Source of the DNA: Brevibacterium sp. S22 | GTDB taxonomy: Bacteria; Actinomycetota; Actinomycetes; Actinomycetales; Brevibacteriaceae | Assembly (NCBI RefSeq): GCF_004745485.1 | Contig: NZ_RHFG01000018.1 | Coordinates: forward strand, 17,907-81,906 | Direction of reading: 5' to 3' | Length of the DNA: 64,000 bases | In this document: positions 10,283-18,386 of the stretch, piece by piece | Numbering within the stretch: position 1 is the stretch's first letter | Layout of the letters: each line of letters starts with the position of its first letter | The notes under the pieces: model-generated | Told to the model about the DNA's origin: nothing | The model's input: only the letters and a program-made list of their open reading frames with translations | The model's database searches: none | Made by a program: the position numbers and the translations under genes

Positions 10283-10338
10283 GTAACAAAAACGTGACAG
10301 AAGATCACGAATTCGTTACAGTTGTGGATATCGTTACA
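10283..10338. promoter_or_regulatory. Cluster of GT(A/G/T)ACA hexamers upstream of the NlpC/P60 gene
   Basis: Four hexamers lie in the 80 bp before the GTG start: GTAACA at 10283, GTGACA at 10294, GTTACA at 10315 and GTTACA at 10333. The first pair is spaced by 11 bp, a helical turn. GTnAC-type repeats are known for the actinobacterial response regulator MtrA, which controls NlpC/P60 and other cell-wall hydrolases. Binding here is an inference. Confidence 0.35.
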
Positions 10339-10359
10339 GACAGGCAATGAGAGGACATC

Positions 10360-11253
10360 GTGGCATCTAAGCAGCACGGCCGCCGCGCCGCCAACGCCAA
10401 GGCTAAGACACCGCTGACGGAGCTGAGCGAACTGCTCGCTGCGAATTCCGGCGCATTCGGCCGGCGGGCCGCAGTCGTCGCCGCCAGCGGCGGACTGCTC
10501 ACCGCAGCGGTCATGCCCGCTGCCGGGCAGGGAACCGACGACGAAGCTTCGGTCTCCGCCGAGACCGAGAAACAGGCGCCGGTCGAGTTCAAGAACCAGA
10601 CGCCGACCATCGACGCCGGCGGCGAATCGGAGAAGGACGACCAGGATTCCGCGGTCACCGTTGATACGGACGTCGTCACGGCCGAGGCTGCTCCTAAGCC
10701 CAAACCGAAACCGAAGCCGAAACCTGAGCCTGAGCCTGAGCCCAAGCAGGAGACGGCCGCCGCCGACGAGTCGAAGGACTCGGACGACTCGGCGAAATCA
10801 TCCGACTCCGCAGGCACCGGCGATGAGGAACCCGCCGATTCAGCCGAGGACAAGAGCAAGGACGAAGGCGCGAACTCGGGTTCCGGGGACGTCAAGGTCC
10901 CTGACGGGTCAAAGGCCGAGCAGGTCCTTGCCATCGCGAAGCAGTACGTCGGCACCCCATATGTGCTGGGCGGCACCTCGCCCGGCGGGTGGGACTGCTC
11001 CGGTTACACCGCGTACGTCTACGGGAAGGTCGGCGTGAATCTTCCCCGCACGTCGTCGGCGCAGAAGGGCGCCGGGCAGATCGTCTCGGCCTCCGAAGCG
11101 AAGGCCGGCGACATCATCTGGTCACCGGGCCATGTCGGCATCTACGCGGGCGACGGCATGATGTACGACGCAGGGAACACACGTGTGAATACCAGCTACC
11201 GCAGCGTCGATTGGATGACCGCACAGGGTGCCCAGTACATCCGCGTGCTCTGA
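10360..11253 (+). CDS. Secreted NlpC/P60 (C40) peptidoglycan endopeptidase
   Basis: This is a cell-wall hydrolase cleaving stem peptides. The 297-residue product starts at a GTG preceded by GAGAGG. Residues 1-55 hold a secretion signal with a twin-arginine-like FGRRAAVVAASGG. There follows a long low-complexity stalk with a KPKPKPKPKPEPEPEPK run near residue 110 and an Asp/Ser/Glu-rich part. The C-terminal 110 residues form the NlpC/P60 domain: the catalytic cysteine in WDCSGYT near 210 and the histidine in SPGHVGIYAG near 262. It is monocistronic, with a strong terminator just downstream and MtrA-like hexamers upstream. Confidence 0.93.
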   Translation: MASKQHGRRAANAKAKTPLTELSELLAANSGAFGRRAAVVAASGGLLTAAVMPAAGQGTDDEASVSAETEKQAPVEFKNQTPTIDAGGESEKDDQDSAVTVDTDVVTAEAAPKPKPKPKPKPEPEPEPKQETAAADESKDSDDSAKSSDSAGTGDEEPADSAEDKSKDEGANSGSGDVKVPDGSKAEQVLAIAKQYVGTPYVLGGTSPGGWDCSGYTAYVYGKVGVNLPRTSSAQKGAGQIVSASEAKAGDIIWSPGHVGIYAGDGMMYDAGNTRVNTSYRSVDWMTAQGAQYIRVL

Positions 11254-11264
11254 TCCGTCTCACC

Positions 11265-11304
11265 AAGAACCCCTCGTCGGCACTATCGCCGGCGAGGGGT
11301 TCTT
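11265..11304 (+). terminator. Rho-independent-type terminator after the NlpC/P60 gene
   Basis: The stem AAGAACCCCTCG pairs with CGAGGGGTTCTT around a short loop that itself contains a GGC/GCC pair. The stem begins 11 bases after the stop. The 3' arm ends GTTCTTCGT, so the T-run is short but the stem is strong. Confidence 0.8.
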
Positions 11305-11320
11305 CGTGTCGGTGGAGGCG

Positions 11321-11384
11321 GGATTTACTGGTCGATCCACTGCGGTCTGAGCGCTCAGAACACCGCGGATCGACCAACAAATCC
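11321..11384. repeat. 64-bp inverted repeat, family B copy 1, in a convergent gap
   Basis: The arms begin GGATTT..TGGTCGATCC and end GGATCGACCA..AAATCC, with an inner GAGCGCTC palindrome as the loop. A related hairpin with the same TGGTCGATCC/GGATCGACCA arms occurs at 23370-23431. Both lie where two genes converge, so a bidirectional terminator or REP-like role is possible. Confidence 0.75.
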
Positions 11385-11485
11385 GGCGATGGCCTGCCAG
11401 CTGCCGATGTGACGGAGCTCAGGCACTGAAACGTTCGGGAGTTCAAGCGTTCGTGCACTGAGGCACTCGACCGTTCAGCGCTGGC

Positions 11486-13123
11486 TCACCCGCAGTCGGG
11501 GGCTTTGTCGCTGCCCTCGTACTCCGCAGGCAGTTCGCCCGAGGCTTTGAGGTCGCCCTTGAGCCACTTCGCGACAGCCTTCAGTGCGTACGGGTTCGAA
11601 TCGTAGGCAGTCACTGCGGACTCTGCCGAGGTGCTGCGCATCGTCCACGGGGCCGCGGTGCCGACAGCCACCTCGGCGGAGCTCGAAGGACTCAGACTCA
11701 CCGAGGTTCCACCCGAGCCGACGGTGAGCCCGACGTCCTCGGCCGCCTTCGTCAGCTCCGCCTTCTCCTTGTCGCTGCCGCCGACGATCGAGATCGAATC
11801 GGTGCCGGTGAAGGAGCATTCACCCTTGAGCGCCGTCAATGACTTCTCGGCCACCTCGGTGAGGGTCTTCTTCGGGTCACCGGTGTCGGACCCTTCGGCC
11901 TTCACACTCTTCTGCGCTTCGGCGGTGGCCAGCTGCGCGGCGACGACCCGCTCGGCCTTCTCCTCAAGGTCCTTCTTCTTCAGCGTCCCATCACCCATCG
12001 CCTTGACGATCGCCTTCTGCGCGGCCCCCGAGTCCGGTGGCATGAGCGCGAGGTCCGCGCCGGCGGCGAGCGCCTTCACAGTCTCTCCGCCCCCCAGGTT
12101 CTGCGGCACGGCCTTCATGTTCAGCGCATCCGTAGTGATGACGCCGTCGAAGTCGAGTGTGTCCCGCAGCGCCGAATACGCCTTCTCGTTGAGCGTCGTG
12201 GGTGTCGTCTTCGCATCGGGCAGACCGATATGGCCCATCATCACCATCGGCACTCCAGCCTTGACCGCGGATTTGAACGGCAGGAGATCTGTGTCCTCCA
12301 TCTCCTCGATCGTCTTCTCCGACACCGGCAGGCTCTCATGCGAATCCACGCCGAGGCGGCCATGTCCCGGGAAATGCTTCGCCGAGCTCGCGACCCCGCC
12401 GGACCGGTATCCCTCGACGGCGTCGGCGACGACCTCGGCGGCGTCGTTGTGATCGGTGCCGGCCGAGCGGACGTTGATCGTCTTGTCCTTCGGCCCCACG
12501 GTGACATCGGAGTCAGGAGCGAAGTCGATGGTGAAGCCGAGGTCGGTGAGGTTCCGCCCCTGCACGGTCGTCGCTTCGGTGATGAGCTTCGAATCATCGG
12601 TGGCCGCCAGACCCATGAGCGGCGGGAACGGCAGCGCCGCGGAGCTCAGCCGGGACACCGGCCCGCCTTCCTGGTCGACGCCGATCGACACCGGCTGACC
12701 CTTGGTGCGCGCCCCCTTGAGCGCCTTCGTCAGGTCCGTGACCTCGTCACTCGTCGGATTCTCCGACAGGTTGTAGCCCATGACGATCACCCCGCCGAGG
12801 TGGTTCTGCTTGACCATGTCCACCGGGGTCTGCGTGTCCGTGCCTTCCCAAGTGCCGATGATGAGGGAGCCGGCGAGCTCTTCATCGGAGAAGCCTGCGA
12901 CGATGTCCGCGGCCTCGTCCTCGAAATCGGCCGGATCTGCGTCAGCGGGGTCGGCCAGGGTCGGTTCGGCCTGGGCTCCGGTTTGGGGATCGGACTCAGC
13001 TGCTGATCCCGATGATGATCGCGTGTCATTCGGATCGGCCTCGGGCGTCGACGCTCCGCCGGAACAGCCGACGAGTACGAGAGTCGTGGTCAGGGCCAGA
13101 ATGCTCAGGCGAGAACGCAACAT
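11486..13123 (-). CDS. Glycoside hydrolase family 3 lipoprotein (NagZ-like beta-N-acetylhexosaminidase)
   Basis: The 545-residue product has a lipoprotein signal (MLRSRLSILALTTTLVLVGC, with Cys20 as the lipidation site), so it should sit on the outer face of the membrane. A Ser/Asp/Ala-rich linker precedes a GH3 barrel at about residues 70-400. KHFPGHGRLGVDSHESLP is the NagZ-type substrate and acid/base loop, and the nucleophile aspartate is in VITTDALNMKAV. The last 120 residues form a short C-terminal domain. Its likely role is removal of GlcNAc from peptidoglycan fragments during wall recycling. The call as GH3 is firm; exact specificity is inferred. Confidence 0.9.
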   Translation of the reverse strand: MLRSRLSILALTTTLVLVGCSGGASTPEADPNDTRSSSGSAAESDPQTGAQAEPTLADPADADPADFEDEAADIVAGFSDEELAGSLIIGTWEGTDTQTPVDMVKQNHLGGVIVMGYNLSENPTSDEVTDLTKALKGARTKGQPVSIGVDQEGGPVSRLSSAALPFPPLMGLAATDDSKLITEATTVQGRNLTDLGFTIDFAPDSDVTVGPKDKTINVRSAGTDHNDAAEVVADAVEGYRSGGVASSAKHFPGHGRLGVDSHESLPVSEKTIEEMEDTDLLPFKSAVKAGVPMVMMGHIGLPDAKTTPTTLNEKAYSALRDTLDFDGVITTDALNMKAVPQNLGGGETVKALAAGADLALMPPDSGAAQKAIVKAMGDGTLKKKDLEEKAERVVAAQLATAEAQKSVKAEGSDTGDPKKTLTEVAEKSLTALKGECSFTGTDSISIVGGSDKEKAELTKAAEDVGLTVGSGGTSVSLSPSSSAEVAVGTAAPWTMRSTSAESAVTAYDSNPYALKAVAKWLKGDLKASGELPAEYEGSDKAPDCG

Positions 13124-13220
13124 ATATCCATGCTAGACGCTGAACCTGACTCGGCGCCCGTCAGACTCGTCACGAGGACGGCCCGCAACTGGACGGTGTC
13201 GACCCTCTCAGGCGCTCGAT

Positions 13221-14789
13221 TTACAGTGCTTCGCGGGCTGCCAGGCGCCGCACGGTCTCCTTCGCCCCGCGTTCGTGCAGCGATGTCAGTGCCGTGAGGT
13301 ACGGTTCGGTGAAGCGCGGGTCCTCGGCAAGATTCCCGAAGAACAGTTCCTGCCGGACGAAGGCCAGCGGGTCGGCGTCGTGTGCCCCCGCGACAGCCTG
13401 GAGTTCCGCGGCATACCGGTCGACGATGGTGAACCGACCGCCGGTCTCGTCGTGGCTTTCGGCGTAGCGGGCCCAGGAGGCGCAGATCGCCGCGGCCACC
13501 TCGACGGGATGGCCGGAGGCGAGGTTGTCCTTGACGACCGGCAGCAGCCATTTGGGGATGCGGTCGGAGGATTCCGCACCCAAGCGGGCCAAGGTGTCCC
13601 GGATCTCCGGGTTGCTGAACCGCTCGATGAGCGTGTCCTTGTACTCCTCGAGGTCGATGCCGGGCAGGGGCGCGAGGCTCGGGGAGCCCTCATCGTCCAT
13701 GTACCGGCGCAGGTAGGTCGCGATGTCCGGATTCTCCATCGCCTCATGGGCATAGGTGTATCCGGCGAGCAGCCCGAAGTACGCGAGCCCCTGGTGTCCC
13801 GAGTTGAGCAGCCGCAGCTTCATGTGCTCATAGGGCTGCACATCGTCGACGACCTGCACCCGAGCCTGCTCATAGGGCGGTCGACCATCGGTGAAGGCAT
13901 CCTCGAGTACCCATTGGAAGAAGGGTTCGGCCACAACCGGCCAGGCGTCGACGACGCCGGTGTCAGCGAGCAGATCGGCTCGGTCCTCATCGGTGGTGGC
14001 CGGGGTGATGCGGTCGACCATCGAATTCGGGAAGGCGACGTTCGCTTCGATCCAGTCTGCGAGTTCACCATCGACGAGGTGGGCGAAGGCGGTGAACATC
14101 TTCGCTGCGACTTCACCGTTCTCCGAGATGTTGTCACATGACTGCACCGTGAACGCCGGAATCCCGGCTTCACGACGCTTCCGCAGTGCGGCGACGACAT
14201 ACCCGAAGACGGTCGCCGGCAGGCTACCCGCGCGCAGCGCTTCGGCGTCCGCTGCGATCGCGGGTTCATCGGTGATGAACTCACCGGTGACGGGGTTGAC
14301 GTTGTAGCCGCCCTCCGTGACGGTGAGCGAGACGATGCGGATCGCCGGATCGACGAGCAGATCGAGGAGGCCGGCAGGATCGTCGGGGCCGAACCGGTAG
14401 TCGATGATCGACCCGATGACCCGCCGCTCCTTGGCCCCGTCCGGGTGCTTGAGAGTGAGCGTATAGAGGTGGTCCTGATCGGCCAACGCATCACGCATCG
14501 CACCATCGTGAGGCAGAACTCCCGCGCCGACGATCCCCCAATCGGCGGCCAATCCCGCCTCCATGAGGTCATCGAGGACCATCGCCATATGTGCTCGGTG
14601 GAATCCGCCGACGCCGAAGTGGACGATGCCCGGCCTCACTGACGACCGATCATAGTTGGGCACGGTGATCCCGCGGTCGGCCACCTCGGCGAGGTTCTGT
14701 GCGGACAGGGCGAGATTCTGCGGGGACAGGACCGAGGTGGGGCCGCCTCGGCGAGGATCGGAGTTGCCGGCAGTGGTCGGTGCGGTCAT
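13221..14789 (-). CDS. Mannitol/polyol 2-dehydrogenase (long-chain MDR family)
   Basis: This is an NAD-dependent oxidation of a sugar alcohol to a ketose (mannitol to fructose, or arabitol to xylulose). The 522-residue length fits the mannitol dehydrogenase family. GVGGFHRAHMA near residue 70 is the cofactor-binding motif, and MKLRLLNSGHQ near 325 carries the catalytic Lys-Asn-His set. The start at 14789 gives an ATGA overlap with the upstream permease stop, so it is the last gene of the binding-protein/permease operon. The first 35 residues are not family-like and include a copy of the CCGCCTCGG motif. Because a xylulokinase lies across the divergent region, D-arabitol is a reasonable substrate guess. 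Confidence 0.9.
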   Translation of the reverse strand: MTAPTTAGNSDPRRGGPTSVLSPQNLALSAQNLAEVADRGITVPNYDRSSVRPGIVHFGVGGFHRAHMAMVLDDLMEAGLAADWGIVGAGVLPHDGAMRDALADQDHLYTLTLKHPDGAKERRVIGSIIDYRFGPDDPAGLLDLLVDPAIRIVSLTVTEGGYNVNPVTGEFITDEPAIAADAEALRAGSLPATVFGYVVAALRKRREAGIPAFTVQSCDNISENGEVAAKMFTAFAHLVDGELADWIEANVAFPNSMVDRITPATTDEDRADLLADTGVVDAWPVVAEPFFQWVLEDAFTDGRPPYEQARVQVVDDVQPYEHMKLRLLNSGHQGLAYFGLLAGYTYAHEAMENPDIATYLRRYMDDEGSPSLAPLPGIDLEEYKDTLIERFSNPEIRDTLARLGAESSDRIPKWLLPVVKDNLASGHPVEVAAAICASWARYAESHDETGGRFTIVDRYAAELQAVAGAHDADPLAFVRQELFFGNLAEDPRFTEPYLTALTSLHERGAKETVRRLAAREAL

Positions 14790-15745
14790 TTGACGGCTCC
14801 CATGGACAGGCCCTGGACGAGTTTGTCCTGGGCGGCGATTCCGGCGACGAGCACCGGCACGGAGATGATGAGCGAGGCCGCGCACACCTGGGACAGGAAC
14901 AGACCCTGCGAGGTGACGAAGCTGGTGAGGAACACCGGCGCGGTCGAGGCTGCGGTGGAGGTGAGCACAGTGGCGAAGAGGAGCTCGTTCCAGGAGAAGA
15001 TGAAGCAGATGAGCGCGGTGGCGGCAAGGCCCGGTGCGGTCAGCGGCAGCAGGATCTGGACGAACACCCGCGGCAGCCTCGCCCCGTCGAGTTCGGCGGC
15101 TTCGAGGACCTCGACGGGCACTTCGGCGAGGAAGGACCGCATCATCCACACCGCAATCGGCATGTTCATCGCCGAGTAGATGATGATGAGCAAAAGCCAG
15201 GTGTCGAGGATGCCGGTTGATTTCGCGACGAGGTAGACGGGCAGGAGGCCGGCGACCATCGGCAGCATCTTCGTCGAGAGGAGGAAGAAGAGCACATCGG
15301 ACCAGCGTTCGATGCGGCGGATGGCCAGGGAGTATGCGGCCATCGTCGACAGGACGAGGACGATGAGGGTCGACACGATCGCGGCCACGGCGGAGTTGAT
15401 GAGGAACGGCCACGGGTTCGCCCCGTTGCCGCCGCCGAAGAAGTTCACATACGAGTCGAGTGTGAGCGGGGCGAAGAAGCTCGGCGGGTTCGTCGACGCG
15501 TCGGTCTCGGCGTGGAGGCTGGTCAGCAGCATCCACAAAAGCGGCGAGACGAACAGCAGCCCGACCAGCCAGGCCAGCAGACCGAGCAGGATCTTCCCGG
15601 TCCGACCTTGGCCGGGCCGCCTCGGTGTGTTCGCCTTCCGCCGAGGCGGCTCGACCGATCCGGGTCCGCCGGGTTCGGTCGGGGTGGGCGTCACCCCGGG
15701 TTCGGGGTGTGTGCCCACGGTCGTGGAAAGTTCGGGGGTGCTCAT
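14786..15745 (-). CDS. Carbohydrate ABC transporter permease 2 (CUT1 family)
   Basis: This is a membrane subunit of the polyol importer, 319 residues. The first 45 residues are a Pro/Gly-rich cytoplasmic extension (TPTPTEPGGPGSVEPP). Six hydrophobic segments follow, and the EAA loop EAAELDGARLPRVFVQILLP lies near residue 235, which docks the ATPase. AAGGAGGAG is a strong ribosome site before the ATG at 15745, and both ends overlap the neighbouring genes by ATGA. It pairs with the other permease and with the MsmK-type ATPase at 20980. Confidence 0.93.
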   Translation of the reverse strand: MSTPELSTTVGTHPEPGVTPTPTEPGGPGSVEPPRRKANTPRRPGQGRTGKILLGLLAWLVGLLFVSPLLWMLLTSLHAETDASTNPPSFFAPLTLDSYVNFFGGGNGANPWPFLINSAVAAIVSTLIVLVLSTMAAYSLAIRRIERWSDVLFFLLSTKMLPMVAGLLPVYLVAKSTGILDTWLLLIIIYSAMNMPIAVWMMRSFLAEVPVEVLEAAELDGARLPRVFVQILLPLTAPGLAATALICFIFSWNELLFATVLTSTAASTAPVFLTSFVTSQGLFLSQVCAASLIISVPVLVAGIAAQDKLVQGLSMGAVK

Positions 15746-16683
15746 GCGTTCTCCTCCTTGAGCAGGGTGGACGCGGTGCGCAGGGCGAAGGTCGCGATGA
15801 TGAGCGAGGCGATGACGACGATGACGCCGACGGCTGAGGAGACTCCGTAGTCCTGGGCGACGAAGAACTCCTGGTAGATGACGTAGGGCAGAGTCGCGGT
15901 GCCGAGCCCGCCGGAGGTCATGGTGAAGACCATGTCGAAGTTCTGGACGATGTAGATCGTGCCGAGCAGCGCGGCGAGTTCGATGTAGCGGCGCAGGTGC
16001 GGCAGGGTGATGAAGCGGAAGGTCTGCCAGGGTCCGGCACCGTCGACCAGCGCCGCCTCGTAGACGTCCATCGGCCGTGACTGGAGTCCGGCGAGCATGA
16101 TGAGCATCATGAACGGCGTCCACTGCCACACGAGCACGAGCCCGATGCCTAGCAGCGGCGAGGAGGACATGAGGTCCGGCTGCGGGGCGTTCTCACCGAA
16201 GACCACGGTCAGCAAGCCGTTGAGCAGACCGTACGAAGGGTTGAAGATCGCGTGCTTGAACAGGAGTGCTGCGGCCACGGGCACGACGAGGAACGGGGTG
16301 ATCATCAGGGTGCGGACGAATCCCCGGCCGATGAACTTCCGATCGAGGAGCAGCGCAATGCCCAGTCCCAACAGCGCCGAGGCGAGCACCACCCCGACCG
16401 TGAGCCCGACGGTGACGAACACAGCGCGCAGCAGGTTCGCGTCGGTGAACACGGTGACGTAGTTCTGGAGCGTGCCGAAGGCGATGTCATCGGGGTAGGC
16501 CGCGTTCCAGTTCATGAACGAGATGATGATCGTGATCGCGAACGGGATCTGGGTGACGATGATGACGAAGATCAGCGCCGGGAGCATGGGCGCACGTTTG
16601 AGCCATCGGTCCTTGGCTGGGGTCTTCGGCGGCGTGATCGATCTCGATGCACGCTCGGCGGCGGGTGCAGACACGTCGAACAT
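15742..16683 (-). CDS. Carbohydrate ABC transporter permease 1 (CUT1 family)
   Basis: This is the first membrane subunit of the polyol importer, 313 residues with six transmembrane segments. The first segment is near LPALIFVIIVTQIPFAITII, and the EAA loop YEAALVDGAGPWQTFRFITLP lies near residue 215. The start MFDVSAPAAERAS is preceded by GAAGCGAAGG, though the spacing is short; the frame is open another 45 codons upstream through a GC-rich region with no family similarity. Its stop overlaps the permease 2 start by ATGA. The binding-protein gene lies 174 bp upstream with a hairpin between. Confidence 0.92.
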   Translation of the reverse strand: MFDVSAPAAERASRSITPPKTPAKDRWLKRAPMLPALIFVIIVTQIPFAITIIISFMNWNAAYPDDIAFGTLQNYVTVFTDANLLRAVFVTVGLTVGVVLASALLGLGIALLLDRKFIGRGFVRTLMITPFLVVPVAAALLFKHAIFNPSYGLLNGLLTVVFGENAPQPDLMSSSPLLGIGLVLVWQWTPFMMLIMLAGLQSRPMDVYEAALVDGAGPWQTFRFITLPHLRRYIELAALLGTIYIVQNFDMVFTMTSGGLGTATLPYVIYQEFFVAQDYGVSSAVGVIVVIASLIIATFALRTASTLLKEENA

Positions 16684-16796
16684 CCTTCGCTTCGTGGGGC
16701 GGTGGTAGGGGCTGGAGCGGGTGCGGCCTCGGAGCTGAGTCGGGTGCGTCCCGGTGCGGGGTCGCGCGGGCGGTCGCCGCCCGAGGCGGGGCCTGC

Positions 16797-16830
16797 GCCT
16801 CGGGGCGGGGACGATCATCCGCCCCGAGGC
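16797..16830 (-). terminator. Attenuator-like hairpin between binding-protein and permease genes
   Basis: GCCTCGGGGCGG (16797) pairs perfectly with CCGCCCCGAGGC (16819) around a 10-base loop. It lies 28 bp after the binding-protein stop and upstream of permease 1, with no T-run. Such intra-operon stems often lower expression of the permeases relative to the binding protein, which is the inferred role. Confidence 0.6.
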
Positions 16831-16857
16831 TACGCAGTCAACGCTGTGGCCGCACGG

Positions 16858-18216
16858 TCACTTCTTGTACTTGTCTCCGACCTTCTCTGCTTCCTTCTGT
16901 CCCTTCTGCAGAGCCTTGTCGACTGTGGTGCGTCCGGCGATCGCAGAGCTGATGTCTTCAGAGATGCCCGTCGCCAAGTCGGCGAACTCGGGAATCGTCA
17001 CGAACTGCACTCCCAGCGTCGGGCGCGGCTGCACACCGGGATTCTTCGGATCGGCGGAGTTGATGGCCTCCTCGGTCTGCTTGTAGAACGGCGCGGCGGC
17101 CTTCTGGTAGTCCGCGTTCTCATAGGTCGAGGTCCGTTTTCCGGCCGGGACGTGCTGCCAGCCGAGTTCGGAGGCGACGGTCTCCTCGTAGTCCTTCGAC
17201 GAGGCCCAGGCGACGAACTGCTTCGCGGCGTCCTGGTTCTTGCCCGCGGCCTGGATGCCCCAGGCCCAGGTGTAGAGCCACGAACTTGAGTCCGTCTCCT
17301 TCACCGGGGCGGCGACATAGCCGATCTTGCCCTTGACCGGGGAGTCATCCGCCTCGAGGGTGCCGGTGGCGGCCGTCGAGTCGTACCACATGGCGACCTT
17401 GCCCTGCTGCAGGTTCGTCAGGCATTCGGTGTACCCAGCCTGCGGGGCACCGGATTCTCCGTGGTCCTTGATGAGGTCGACGTAGAAGTTCGTGGCCGCC
17501 TTGAACTCCTTCGAGTCGACCTGTGCATTCCAGTCCTCGTCGTACCAGGTGCCGCCGAAGGTGTTGACCACTGTCGTCAGCGGAGCGAACATCTCGCCCC
17601 AGCCGGGCAGACCGCGCAGGCAGATGCCCTTCGTGCCCTTCTCGGCACCGTCGACCTTCGCGGCGAGATCGGCGACCTCATCCCAAGTCGGGTTCTCCGG
17701 CATCTCGACTCCGGCCTTGTCGAAGATGTCCGTGCGGTACATGAGGAACGAGCCCTCACCGTAGAAGGGTTCCGCGTAGACCGTGTCATCGACGGTCAGC
17801 GACTCGGCCATGGGGGTGAGGATGTCGTCCTGGTCGAAGCCCTCGGCATCGGCGACGCCTTCGTCCATGGGGGTCAGCCACTTGTTGTTCGCATACGTCG
17901 GGACTTCGTAGTTCGAAATCGACGCGACATCGTAGTTGCCGGCTTGGGCGGCGAACTCCTGTCCGATCTTCGCCCGCACCTCGTTCTCCGGCAGCACGGT
18001 GTAGTTGACCTTGATGCCGGTGTCCTTGGTGAAGTGGTCAGCCGTGAGCTTCTGCAGGTCCTGCATCTGCGGGTTGTTGACCATGAGGACGTTGACCTCA
18101 TCGCCTCCCCCGCCGCTGGAGCTGCCTCCGGCCCCACCGCACCCTGTCAGTGCGAGCGCTCCGACCATGCCGATGGCCGCCCAGGTGGCGCCTCGGCCGG
18201 TGATCCTGTGTTTCAT
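16858..18216 (-). CDS. ABC transporter sugar/polyol-binding lipoprotein (CUT1)
   Basis: This is the extracytoplasmic solute-binding protein, 452 residues. The signal MKHRITGRGATWAAIGMVGA leads to the lipobox LALTGC near residue 27, then a Gly/Ser spacer. The mature part has the family-1 binding-protein layout, with VNYTVLPENEVRAKIGQEFA near 75 and EPFYGEGSFLMYRTDIFDKAGVEMP near 150. The frame is open upstream to 18345, but GGGAAGG precedes the ATG at 18216. It is the first gene of the operon with two permeases and the polyol dehydrogenase, and it is divergent from the SorC-type regulator across an operator-rich gap. Confidence 0.94.
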   Translation of the reverse strand: MKHRITGRGATWAAIGMVGALALTGCGGAGGSSSGGGGDEVNVLMVNNPQMQDLQKLTADHFTKDTGIKVNYTVLPENEVRAKIGQEFAAQAGNYDVASISNYEVPTYANNKWLTPMDEGVADAEGFDQDDILTPMAESLTVDDTVYAEPFYGEGSFLMYRTDIFDKAGVEMPENPTWDEVADLAAKVDGAEKGTKGICLRGLPGWGEMFAPLTTVVNTFGGTWYDEDWNAQVDSKEFKAATNFYVDLIKDHGESGAPQAGYTECLTNLQQGKVAMWYDSTAATGTLEADDSPVKGKIGYVAAPVKETDSSSWLYTWAWGIQAAGKNQDAAKQFVAWASSKDYEETVASELGWQHVPAGKRTSTYENADYQKAAAPFYKQTEEAINSADPKNPGVQPRPTLGVQFVTIPEFADLATGISEDISSAIAGRTTVDKALQKGQKEAEKVGDKYKK

Positions 18217-18278
18217 CGTTGTGCCTTCCCTCATCATCGCGGGATTGCCGCCCGCCATCGGGTTCGCTTCGAGAAATT

Positions 18279-18353
18279 CATATGAGCATCGGCGCTCATA
18301 TGTGCAATACTGTGTCACGGAACACACAGATGTGCAAAACTTCACATATGAGC
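18279..18353. promoter_or_regulatory. Operator cluster between binding-protein operon and SorC-type regulator
   Basis: CATATGAGC (18279) and GCTCATATG (18294) form a perfect 9-bp inverted repeat with a 6-base spacer. A third copy of CATATGAGC occurs at 18345. Between them lie TGTGT-cacgga-ACACA and TGTGCAAAACTTCACA, both imperfect palindromes, and TGTGCAA twice. The AT content is far above the surroundings. SorC-family regulators are tetrameric and bind spaced palindromes, so this is the likely control site for both divergent transcripts. Confidence 0.6.
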
Positions 18354-18386
18354 GAACACAATGCCGTCGACGCCGAAGGGAGGACG

